Origin: a virus
Strand: one strand, 5' to 3'
IMG/VR virus record: IMGVR_UViG_3300042569_003749
Coordinates: 1-29,753 of that record
DNA length: 29,753 nucleotides
Every line of letters starts with the position of its first letter. Position 1 is the stretch's first letter. A program made the translations under genes and the position numbers. Below, piece after piece: positions 14,192 through 19,882 of the stretch. The notes beneath the pieces are model-generated. The model did no database searches and had not been told where the DNA came from. It saw nothing but the letters and a program-made list of their open reading frames with translations.

Positions 14192-15049
14192 ATGAACTTC
14201 TCCATATCAGAGCCGATGCTGGCGGCGAATTTCCATATCTTCGCCGGGGTGGAATTGCCCTTTCTGGCCTCCGCAAAATATGACGGGATCAGATGCCTGA
14301 TCGTGGAGCGCGAAGGACGACCCGCAGCCGTCACCAGAACGATGCGCCCGATCCCGAATGTGGCCACACGCCGATGGCTGGAGGAGAACTGTCCTATCGG
14401 CTTCGATGGGGAGCTTGTCGTCCGGGGGGAGGATTTTCATGGAACCTCTTCCGCGATTATGAGCCGAAACGGGAAGCCCGATTTCCTCTTCGCCCTCTTC
14501 GACTATATCGACCCGAAGAGTGCCGCCCCCTTCTCGACTCCATTCTGCGAGAGAATCGCCCGACTGGATGACCTTCTCTCATCGCTCAACCTTGGGGGCC
14601 GTGTGCATCGAATCGAGCAGACGACCATCGTGTGCATCACGCAACTTGATGACCTGATGGCTCATGCGCTGGCGGATGGACACGAGGGCCTTGTCCTTCG
14701 CCGTCCTGATGGCATCTACAAGACGGGACGCTCCACCTCCGAAGAGGGGTTGATGATGAAGCTGAAGCCCCAAGAGGATGCGGAAGCCGAGATCGTGGGA
14801 TTTGAGCCAGAACGAACGGATCTCTTCACGCCTGACCGCCTTGGAGCATTCTCCGTGAGGCTCCTGAGTGATCCGTCCATCCGCTTCCATGTCGGGACGG
14901 GACTCTCCGACCGCCAGCGTGGGGAGTTCTGGAATCGGAGAGAATCAATGCGCGGGAAGATCCTTCGCTTCAGTTACCAATCGCGGGGGATGAAATCCGC
15001 TCCACGCTTCCCTGTCTTCCAAGGAATCCGAGATGAATCAGACATCTAA
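14192..15049 (+). CDS. ATP-dependent DNA ligase
   Basis: A 285-residue enzyme that seals nicked DNA using ATP. Motif I KYDGIR has Lys29 as the adenylated residue. Other nucleotidyltransferase motifs are FDGELVVRG (about 71-79), FALFDYID, EGLVLRRPDGIYKTGR (about 168-183) and LMMKLKP (about 188-194). The C-terminal part fits a small OB-fold domain. Length matches the minimal phage/bacterial Lig class. The gene is on the plus strand inside a minus-strand tail operon, with its own downstream RHH gene overlapping by 17 nt, the layout of an independently expressed moron. The 83-nt divergent gap (14109-14191) is A/T-rich and must hold its promoter, which I could not define. Confidence 0.9.
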   Translation: MNFSISEPMLAANFHIFAGVELPFLASAKYDGIRCLIVEREGRPAAVTRTMRPIPNVATRRWLEENCPIGFDGELVVRGEDFHGTSSAIMSRNGKPDFLFALFDYIDPKSAAPFSTPFCERIARLDDLLSSLNLGGRVHRIEQTTIVCITQLDDLMAHALADGHEGLVLRRPDGIYKTGRSTSEEGLMMKLKPQEDAEAEIVGFEPERTDLFTPDRLGAFSVRLLSDPSIRFHVGTGLSDRQRGEFWNRRESMRGKILRFSYQSRGMKSAPRFPVFQGIRDESDI

Positions 15050-15215
15050 GCGCGGAGGATGGAGGCCGGGGGCAGGCCGTAAGAAGGGAAGTGGAAAAGG
15101 CCGTGTCTCAGTGACTGGATCTCTATCCATGCCGAGAGAGATGTGGGAGAGGCTGGATGCCATGAGGGGGAGCATCTCCCGAGGGAAATGGCTGGCCTCA
15201 AAACTTCTCAAATAG
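15033..15215 (+). CDS. Small RHH-like DNA-binding protein behind the ligase
   Basis: A 60-residue protein with a basic flexible arm (GGWRPGAGRKKGSGKG, AT-hook-like), a strand RVSVTGSLSMPREM and two helices (WERLDAMRG, SRGKWLASKLLK), in line with an RHH fold. It overlaps the ligase end by 17 nt, so it is translationally coupled. Its stop overlaps the end of the convergent tail chaperone extension by 8 nt. It may regulate the ligase unit or assist the enzyme on DNA (inference). Confidence 0.6.
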   Translation: MNQTSKRGGWRPGAGRKKGSGKGRVSVTGSLSMPREMWERLDAMRGSISRGKWLASKLLK

Positions 15216-15441
15216 GTTCATCCTCCCCCGTGTCAACTGCCGCAAAGGCCAGCAACTCGCCGATCTGGACATCGGCAGGGGCCGACTCCCTCACCGTCCA
15301 GACATCGTGAGAGCGCAGCGCGGCGTGGTAGTAGGCATTCACCCGGTAGACAGGCATCTCCAGAATCGCCTCCTCACTGAAGCCCCCTTCCTTCGCCAAG
15401 GTGAAGACCAAGGCCGCAAGGGAAGGAGGCTCGATTAGTTT
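15208..15441 (-). CDS. Tail chaperone extension (gpT-like), made by -1 frameshift
   Basis: The -1 frame continues for 76 codons after the slippery site, ending at 15208. The frameshifted product would be about 204 residues: residues 1-127 of the upstream chaperone, Lys, then LIEPPSLAALVFTLAKEGG and on to GEDEPI. The frame has no credible start of its own, since the ORF's first 30 residues are antisense-like overlap with the upstream gene. In lambda and many other siphophages such G and GT proteins bind the tape measure during tail assembly. This arrangement lies between tail tube and tape measure genes, as expected. Confidence 0.75.
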   Translation of the reverse strand, partial: KLIEPPSLAALVFTLAKEGGFSEEAILEMPVYRVNAYYHAALRSHDVWTVRESAPADVQIGELLAFAAVDTGEDEPI

Positions 15442-15444
15442 GGG
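15383..15444 (-). promoter_or_regulatory. Programmed -1 frameshift signal (CCCAAAC plus stem-loop)
   Basis: The heptamer C CCA AAC (15444-15438) fits X XXY YYZ in the zero frame and is followed directly by the TAA stop. After 8 nt comes a 14-position stem: left arm CCTCCTTCCCTTGC (15429-15416), 19-nt loop, right arm GCGAAGGAAGGGGG (15396-15383). Thirteen of fourteen positions pair, two as G-U. Slipping one base back enters the open frame ending at 15208. Confidence 0.8.
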
Positions 15445-15821
15445 GGTGCGGTCTCCGAGGAAGAAGATGAGGGCTTCGGAATGACCTCGACAGCCGTCTC
15501 CTTCTCCAGCCCCGTGACGACTACGAACCAATCGGCTGCGGCCTTCAGGTCGTCGTCACTCACCCCCTCGAGGAAGGCATCCTTGTCCACAAGGTAGGCT
15601 GACTTGTTCAGGGTATTGAGAGCCACCCGCTCAATCGGGGCGGCGAGCAGGTAGATGAAGGCAAAAAGGATCTCCTCATTCCGATCGGCATCGTCGATGT
15701 CGAGCCAACGCAGGATGCGAGAGAGCTTCAGCTTGATCCGGTTCGAGTAGGGGCGAACCTTCACCCCGGCGATGATAGGCTCCTCGGCGTAGAGGCGTTC
15801 GTTGAGTGTTTCCTCGCTCAT
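15435..15821 (-). CDS. Tail assembly chaperone (gpG-like)
   Basis: A 128-residue protein, start MSEETLNERL at 15821, 4 nt after the previous stop. It is largely helical and acidic (YSNRIKLKLSRILRWLD, RNEEILFAFIYLLAAPIERV, DDDLKAAADWFVVVTG), with a low-complexity Ser/Pro end (KPSSSSSETAPPN). Size, acidity, location between tail tube and tape measure, and the frameshift signal at its end fit the G component of the G/GT chaperone pair. Sequence alone would not identify it. An in-frame extension to 15926 is antisense-like and not used. Confidence 0.75.
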   Translation of the reverse strand: MSEETLNERLYAEEPIIAGVKVRPYSNRIKLKLSRILRWLDIDDADRNEEILFAFIYLLAAPIERVALNTLNKSAYLVDKDAFLEGVSDDDLKAAADWFVVVTGLEKETAVEVIPKPSSSSSETAPPN

Positions 15822-15825
15822 AACA

Positions 15826-16275
15826 TTACAGCTTGGCAATGAGCTTCTGCCGCTCGGCCTCGGTGGCATTCGCCGGGATGTAGGCGGCACGGCCTCCACG
15901 GGTGACCTTGATCGTCGGGGAGGCATTCTTGATCTGATCGCGGAGCGAGTTGACGTTCTCCATGAGGCACTTCATGAAGCTGATGGGGTGGTCGGGATTC
16001 CCCGCGATCCATTCCCTGTCCTGGTATCGCTTCAGGAACTCGGCCTGACTGACCTTCTCCCCCGAGAAGGCGCGAAACTCGATCTCGGCATCCTTGAGCA
16101 ACCAGACAACCGTGCGCCGGGGCTTGCCGTCAGACCCCTGCTCGATGGTGTCGAGGTAGCCATTCTCACCGAGGGAGCCGCCCGAGGTGAGTGCCGCCGC
16201 GACGGCGTGGGTATTGGCAGAGGAGAGTGGGTGCTGGTGATCGACCAGCACGGAGAGCTTTTCGTTGGTATTCAT
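15826..16275 (-). CDS. Hypothetical tail-region protein
   Basis: A 149-residue protein, not recognised. It is mixed alpha/beta: VLVDHQHPLSSANTHAVAAALTSGG, PRRTVVWLLKDAEIEFRAF, then helical KVSQAEFLKRYQDREWIAGN and a basic end (TEAERQKLIAKL). It lies between the tail tube genes and the tail chaperone on the same strand with short gaps (about 35 and 4 nt). A tail assembly role is inferred from position. Confidence 0.65.
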   Translation of the reverse strand: MNTNEKLSVLVDHQHPLSSANTHAVAAALTSGGSLGENGYLDTIEQGSDGKPRRTVVWLLKDAEIEFRAFSGEKVSQAEFLKRYQDREWIAGNPDHPISFMKCLMENVNSLRDQIKNASPTIKVTRGGRAAYIPANATEAERQKLIAKL

Positions 16276-16310
16276 CGGTTTATTCGAGACTGTTAGTGGC
16301 GTGATGGCTG

Positions 16311-16640
16311 TTAGGCCGTGGCTGCGGGGAACTGCTTCCCGCTATACTTCCACGAGGCGAAGTCGTCGTTCTTCTCGGTCTTGCTGAAGGAATCGATGAC
16401 GATGATCCCTCCCGAGATGGTGGAGGGGATGTTCGAGGAGGCCACTCCTAGCGTGATCGAAGGGTAATCGCCCGATCCCTCCACGGAGAACTCTCCGGTC
16501 GGGTCAATTAAGGCAGCGGCAGAGAAGGCTCCGACACGATCCTTCAGTACCTTGGTCTCGACCTTGCGCGATGTGGTGACCTTGGAGATGGTGCCGGAGG
16601 TGAAGGAAGAGATTCCGATGGCGGCGGTGACGGCTGGCAT
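16311..16640 (-). CDS. Tail tube-like protein 2 (paralogue of the preceding gene)
   Basis: A 109-residue beta-rich protein: MPAVTAAIGIS, VETKVLKDRVGAF, GEFSVEGSGDYPSITLGVA, GGIIVIDSFSKTEKNDDFASWKY. It aligns along its length with the product of 16674-16991: same MPA...IGIS start, same charged strand then Gly-rich turn, same late D-x-F-x-x-W-type end. Tail tube (major tail) proteins are beta-sandwiches in this genome position. One of the two is probably the tube, the other a variant or cap. The call is from position and fold pattern. Confidence 0.55.
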   Translation of the reverse strand: MPAVTAAIGISSFTSGTISKVTTSRKVETKVLKDRVGAFSAAALIDPTGEFSVEGSGDYPSITLGVASSNIPSTISGGIIVIDSFSKTEKNDDFASWKYSGKQFPAATA

Positions 16641-16673
16641 GGTGGGTGGTCGGTTAGGGGTGGTGGGTTGCTC

Positions 16674-16991
16674 TTAGCTCCACTTCATGGCCTCAAGGCT
16701 GAAGTCGGGGAAATCCTCGTTGGACTCATCCACGGAGACGGAGGTGACGACCGCTGTGCCGGAGGTGACATTGGCATTGGCAGCCACAAGCGTGAGCGCA
16801 GGAGCACCCTTGCCCTTGACCGAGATCTTGGTCTCGGTGAACGGAAGCACTCCGACCTGCTTGGTAACTCCGCTCGAGTCCCTGATCGTCTTGATCTCCT
16901 TGGACTCGTCCTGAGTCACCTCAGTGATGACGCAGCCAGTGGGCGCGGAGATGAGTGACTGAAAAGCTGTGGAGATTCCGATGGCAGGCAT
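16674..16991 (-). CDS. Tail tube-like protein 1
   Basis: A 105-residue beta-rich protein: PTGCVITEVTQDESKEIKTIRDSSG, TKISVKGKGAPALTLVAANANV, TAVVTSVSVDESNEDFPDF. The paralogue 16311-16640 follows 33 nt downstream. Both lie between the tail terminator and the chaperone pair, where the major tail protein is expected. It is small for a tube protein but within the range for minimal ones. It starts 1 nt after the stop of the 28-codon ORF. Function is inferred from order and secondary-structure pattern. Confidence 0.6.
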   Translation of the reverse strand: MPAIGISTAFQSLISAPTGCVITEVTQDESKEIKTIRDSSGVTKQVGVLPFTETKISVKGKGAPALTLVAANANVTSGTAVVTSVSVDESNEDFPDFSLEAMKWS

Positions 16992-16992
16992 A

Positions 16993-17079
16993 TTACTTGG
17001 AGGGCTGGGGTTCGGGAGCAGGGGCGGGTGATTTCACGACATCCTTCTCGAGGATGAGGGGGTTGGGCTTCTCGCTCAT
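16993..17079 (-). CDS. 28-aa proline-rich small protein
   Basis: ATG at 17079, TAA at 16995-16993, just 1 nt before the next start. The product begins MSEKPNPLILEKDVVKS and ends in alternating Pro-Ala/Pro-Glu, probably disordered. It fills the gap between the tail terminator and tail tube genes exactly. TTTGACA lies 14 nt before the ATG, as for other genes here. No function can be given. Confidence 0.5.
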   Translation of the reverse strand: MSEKPNPLILEKDVVKSPAPAPEPQPSK

Positions 17080-17095
17080 GGAAGTGTTGGAGATG

Positions 17096-17509
17096 TCAAA
17101 CGGACTCCGAGACGCCGAGCACGGCCTCGACCTCAGCGACCCATGAGTTCGCGTCCTGGCTTGTCTTGGTTCCAGTTGACCAGACTCCGCAGAATGCCGG
17201 AGTGCCGCTGACGCTTGGCCAGTTGGCTGTAAGAGAGGTGGAGGTCAGGGCGGTTGCCAAGCCATCGAGCACGGCATCGAGATCGTATAGCGCGGAAGCT
17301 CCCAACAGGGCCGGGGAGACAACACGGATGGTCACGGGGGCCTTCCAGAGATTCCCAGCCACATGGTCAACCGAGACCACAGAGACGATGAGGGCCAGTC
17401 TGCCCGGCTCCATTTCCTGGTAGCTGGTCCCGCAATAGATGGCGGTGGTCGGGAAGGCCGATGCGCCCAGCGCGGACTTCAGAGCGGATTCAATGGAGAG
17501 AGGATTCAT
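17096..17509 (-). CDS. Tail terminator-like protein
   Basis: A 137-residue protein. A helical start (SIESALKSALGASAF) is followed by beta strands (TTAIYCGTSYQEM, GRLALIVSVVSVDHVAG, APVTIRVVSPAL) and a helix LYDLDAVLDGLATAL, then two strands. This order (helix, long strands, amphipathic helix) and its place between head-tail joiner and tail tube resemble lambda gpU-type tail terminators. The ATG is 2 nt after the upstream stop. Identification is by pattern and position only. Confidence 0.6.
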   Translation of the reverse strand: MNPLSIESALKSALGASAFPTTAIYCGTSYQEMEPGRLALIVSVVSVDHVAGNLWKAPVTIRVVSPALLGASALYDLDAVLDGLATALTSTSLTANWPSVSGTPAFCGVWSTGTKTSQDANSWVAEVEAVLGVSESV

Positions 17510-17511
17510 GT

Positions 17512-17832
17512 CTAGGGTAGCTCAAGAGATAGCAACCACTCGGGGTGCGGGTCGGTGATGTCCTTGACCTCAACGATGATGAACTGCTCGCCATCCACGG
17601 TGATGAGGCTCCCGGAACGAGGAATGACCCGGAGCGCACTCTTGCTGAAACGGATGGTCGTGTCGGACTCGATCGTGAATCCGCCATCGCGCAGGGTCTT
17701 GGCGTCCCGGGTGGGAGGCTTGGTCGCGCGGAATCGGATCCCCTCGTAGACGCAGGGGTGGCCGTAGGCTTCCAGGCGTAGGGCGGCACCCCGCCGGGCG
17801 AAGGAGCGCAGGTTCTCTCGGAGGAGGCTCAT
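17512..17832 (-). CDS. Head-tail joining protein (gpFII-like)
   Basis: A 106-residue protein. A basic N-terminus (MSLLRENLRSFARRGAALRLE) precedes a small beta barrel including FTIESDTTIRFSKSALRV, GSLITVDGEQFIIVEVKDITDP and the ending EWLLSLELP. The motif 'dG..f.I..V....p...l.l.l' is typical of the head-closure/attachment proteins of the lambda gpFII kind. It is the first gene after the capsid-proximal terminator, on the tail side. Moderately sure. Confidence 0.6.
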   Translation of the reverse strand: MSLLRENLRSFARRGAALRLEAYGHPCVYEGIRFRATKPPTRDAKTLRDGGFTIESDTTIRFSKSALRVIPRSGSLITVDGEQFIIVEVKDITDPHPEWLLSLELP

Positions 17833-17846
17833 GGGAAGAAAAGGTG

Positions 17847-17867
17847 AAAGGCTAAAGGCTAAAGGCT
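17847..17867. repeat. AAAGGCT heptanucleotide repeat x3
   Basis: Three perfect tandem AAAGGCT units, followed by a partial fourth (GAAGG) and preceded by a related purine-rich stretch. It lies 14 nt upstream of the head-tail joining gene. Confidence 0.75.
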
Positions 17868-17920
17868 GAAGGAGAGTCGAGGGCCAGAACGTGGAGCATC
17901 GGGAGCTGGGAAAAGAATGA

Positions 17921-17961
17921 AGAAGGCCCCGCGAGGAACCAGAACCTCAGCGGGGCCTTCT
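17921..17961 (-). terminator. Terminator downstream of the capsid gene
   Basis: Perfect 12-bp stem AGAAGGCCCCGC (17921-17932) with GCGGGGCCTTCT (17950-17961), extended by an inner GAGG/CCTC pair. On the minus strand it is followed by TCATTCTTTTCCC, a moderate T-tract. It is expected to end or attenuate capsid transcripts. Confidence 0.7.
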
Positions 17962-17994
17962 CGGGGCGCATGAGCAAAGTGCTTGCCTCCCTGT

Positions 17995-18020
17995 CCGGGC
18001 CCCGCTGTCGCGGAGCCCGG
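17995..18020. repeat. GC-rich hairpin just after the capsid stop
   Basis: CCGGGC and CCGC pair with GCGG and GCCCGG around a TGTC loop, with one C-A mismatch (10 bp). There is no T-run, so it probably stabilises the capsid mRNA 3' end or aids the nearby terminator. Confidence 0.6.
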
Positions 18021-18035
18021 TGTCAGGAGGGTAGC

Positions 18036-18893
18036 TTAGGCGGCGGCCACGATGAGTCCCATCGTGCCGGAAGTAATGCCCTTGGCGGCACCAAGCATGA
18101 GCTCGGCACTCGCAATGATGGAGCGGCTGACGGTATCGGCCCAAACGTTGTAGTAAACGTTCAGTCCGAGCTGCTCGAGCATCACCACGTCGCTGACGAG
18201 CATCTGGCCGCGGATGTGGTCCAAGGTCGGCGAGGCGGCGGCAATACCAACCGCAGAGCGGTCGCAGGCAAATCCGACCAGGCGGGTCTGACCTGCGAAC
18301 TGATTGGCATAGTAGATGCCCTGGTCGAAGCCGTAGGAACCGGCCTCAAGCTTGAGCGAGGTGGTGCTGGTCGGGATGAGGTTGGAGTAGATGGTCGAGG
18401 AGACCACCAGACCCTTGCGTGTGCTCTTGCTGACCGATGCCCAGAGCTTGGCCAGCTCGCCGTCGGCAAGCTTGGTCGTGGTCGTGGCCGGAGTAAGGAC
18501 CGCCGCGCCGAAGTTGGCGACGGTGATCGGGGCGGTCACGGTCTTCCAGATCTCGTCGGCGAGCGCATCGAGGTTGGTGTCGATGAGGTCCTCGAGCTTG
18601 TGACCGTTCTGGAGGTCGGAAAGCTCCACGCCGAAAGGCTGGTAAATGTGGTCAAGCGCGACCTCGGTTTTCCCCACGGTGCTTCCACCGATGGAGTTGA
18701 AGGTGGTCGGGTTTTTCTGGGTGGCGGATCCGGACGTGACGAGACGGACGCTGACGGTCTCCTTGGCCTTCTTTACGGCGGCAGAGAAGTCGGTGGAGAA
18801 GAGGCTCAGAGGAGCGAGGCGGTTAGCCAAGGTTTTCTGAGCGCGATCGCTGATGGCATTGGCCACCAGTCCTGCATCGATGCTGTTGGGCAT
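18036..18893 (-). CDS. Major capsid protein
   Basis: A 285-residue protein forming the head shell. It begins with a helical N-arm (SIDAGLVANAISDRAQKTLANRL). Coat-protein-like segments follow: ETVSVRLVTSGSATQKNP, TEVALDHIYQPFGVELSDLQNGHKLEDLI (about 77-105), the spine-like helix DTNLDALADEIWKTV, RKGLVVSSTIYSNLIPT and DHIRGQMLVSDVVMLEQLG. It fits an HK97-fold capsid by length and composition. It follows the scaffold gene by 62 nt and is followed by strong hairpins and a terminator, as for an abundant product. The exact capsid family was not resolved. Confidence 0.8.
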   Translation of the reverse strand: MPNSIDAGLVANAISDRAQKTLANRLAPLSLFSTDFSAAVKKAKETVSVRLVTSGSATQKNPTTFNSIGGSTVGKTEVALDHIYQPFGVELSDLQNGHKLEDLIDTNLDALADEIWKTVTAPITVANFGAAVLTPATTTTKLADGELAKLWASVSKSTRKGLVVSSTIYSNLIPTSTTSLKLEAGSYGFDQGIYYANQFAGQTRLVGFACDRSAVGIAAASPTLDHIRGQMLVSDVVMLEQLGLNVYYNVWADTVSRSIIASAELMLGAAKGITSGTMGLIVAAA

Positions 18894-18955
18894 GGTAGTG
18901 GGTTAGGTTGGGGTTGGGGTGCTTGGCTTTCCTAAAGCTGGATTGCTCTTGGAAA

Positions 18956-19558
18956 TTATTTGCGCCCGGCGCGGGCCGCGAAGATGGCGCTCTTGTGCTC
19001 GGCGTATATGCGCTGTGCCTCCTTCTTGTCTCCCGCCTCGACGGCGGCGAGGTAGGCGGCGTAGGGATCGAGCCCGGCGGCAGCGCTGGGCTCTCCGGCT
19101 CCGGCGGAGACGGCGGCCTTCGGATCCACCCCGCGGATCGCGCAGAGCTGCTCGAGGCGGGTGACATTCTCCTCGGCTCGCGCGGCCTTCTCGGAGGCCT
19201 CGGTGCGGGCCAGTTTCTCGGCCTCAAGCTCGCCGCGAACGGTGGCCAGCTCGTTCTTGAATCCGGTGGCCTCGGTGACGGCGGCCTCGAACTGGCCCTT
19301 GATCTGGTCGCGCTCGCCAGTCAGCTGGGCAACGCGGCCGGTCAGCTCGGCATGGGAGGCACGGATCTCATCGAGCTTGGCCGTCGCGGCCTTGAGTGTG
19401 CGGGGGGCCTCTTCCTGATGGGAGGGCTCTCCGGCGGGCTCGCCAGCGGGAGGGACGACAGACTCACCGGCGGGAGGAGTGTCCTGGGGTGCGGCGGCGC
19501 CGCCAGCGTGATCGTCCTTGGAGAGGAAAAGCAGGGAACGGAGAAGGTGTTTGTTCAT
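18956..19558 (-). CDS. Capsid scaffolding protein (candidate)
   Basis: A 200-residue, highly charged protein. Residues 20-52 are Pro/Ala/Glu-rich and disordered. Residues 53-133 form a long continuous coiled coil (TAKLDEIRASHAELTGRVAQ, ERDQIKGQFEAAV, LEAEKLARTEASEKAARAEEN). The C-terminus is a basic short helix (SAIFAARAGRK), a typical capsid-binding element of scaffolds. It lies immediately upstream of the capsid gene and next after the protease and tRNA block. TTTGACG lies 14 nt before the ATG. Confidence 0.75.
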   Translation of the reverse strand: MNKHLLRSLLFLSKDDHAGGAAAPQDTPPAGESVVPPAGEPAGEPSHQEEAPRTLKAATAKLDEIRASHAELTGRVAQLTGERDQIKGQFEAAVTEATGFKNELATVRGELEAEKLARTEASEKAARAEENVTRLEQLCAIRGVDPKAAVSAGAGEPSAAAGLDPYAAYLAAVEAGDKKEAQRIYAEHKSAIFAARAGRK

Positions 19559-19770
19559 GTGGTTTTGGTGTGCGTCAAAGCGGCCTTGTCAAACAAGGCC
19601 GTGGGAACGGCCGCGTAAGACTGCCGAAGGCAGCCCAAGCAAAGCGCAGGGCGGCACCGGTCGCCGGGAGGCGACTGCCGTCAAATCGACAAGGCAGTCG
19701 AGGGTCGCCGTAACGGATGCGAAGCAACGGCCGGGATAGCCATCGGCAGACAAACAAGGCCCAGAAAAAA
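19559..19770 (-). promoter_or_regulatory. Structured leader of the scaffold-capsid transcript
   Basis: A gene-free stretch of 212 nt between a strong terminator and the scaffold start. It contains at least three perfect hairpins: CGGCCTTGT-caa-ACAAGGCCG (19581-19601), CTGCC-gaa-GGCAG (19621-19633), and a composite CGGCA + GTCGCC-ggga-GGCGAC + TGCCG (19652-19680). An 11-bp direct repeat CAAACAAGGCC occurs at 19590-19600 and 19751-19761. A capsid promoter must lie here if the terminator is efficient, but no good -10 was found. It could be a regulatory leader or small RNA. Confidence 0.45.
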
Positions 19771-19800
19771 CCCCTTCTTCTACACGTGTAGAAGAAGGGG
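19771..19800 (-). terminator. 30-bp perfect palindrome acting as terminator
   Basis: Two 15-nt arms (outer CCCCTTCTTC, inner TACAC) are perfectly complementary. On the minus strand it is followed at once by TTTTTT, giving an intrinsic terminator just beyond the tRNA. Its centre is the same CTTCTACACGTGTAGAAG found at 2049-2066, so it could also bind the same regulator. Confidence 0.8.
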
Positions 19801-19807
19801 CGGTAAC

Positions 19808-19882
19808 TGGTGGCAGGGGTGGGAATCGAACCCACTATCTCCTCCTTATGAGGGAGGCGACTTACCGGTTGTCTTCCCTGGC
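19808..19882 (-). tRNA. tRNA with anticodon CAU (Met, or Ile2 if modified)
   Basis: Full cloverleaf on the minus strand: acceptor GCCAGGG (19882-19876) with CCCTGCC (19818-19812), discriminator A and encoded CCA. D-arm GAC/GTC, anticodon stem CCTCC/GGAGG around CTCATAA (anticodon CAT), short variable loop, T-arm GTGGG-TTCGATT-CCCAC. Oddities are a C-C mismatch at acceptor pair 2-71 and A instead of the usual U8. Its 5' base directly follows the TAA of the protease gene, and a terminator lies 7 nt beyond its 3' end, so it is probably processed from the packaging/head transcript. CAU cannot separate elongator Met from lysidine-type Ile2 by eye; the anticodon stem lacks the initiator GGG pairs. 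Confidence 0.85.

Larger units (their letters stand above)
17833..18035. other. Intergenic region between capsid and head-tail joining genes
   Basis: About 200 nt without a gene. In transcription order (minus strand) it holds a hairpin right after the capsid stop (17995-18020, 10 bp with one mismatch), a strong terminator (17921-17961), and a heptanucleotide tandem repeat (17847-17867) just before the next gene. It separates high-level capsid expression from the tail genes. Confidence 0.7.

Noticed and set aside
17970-18935. 321-codon plus-strand frame opposite the capsid gene
   Set aside because: Gly/Asp-rich shadow of the capsid gene, crosses the terminator hairpin region.
19808-19882. tRNA as a phage attachment site remnant
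   Set aside because: It is complete with CCA, lies deep in the head module far from the integrase, and no duplicate of its 3' end was noticed near int.
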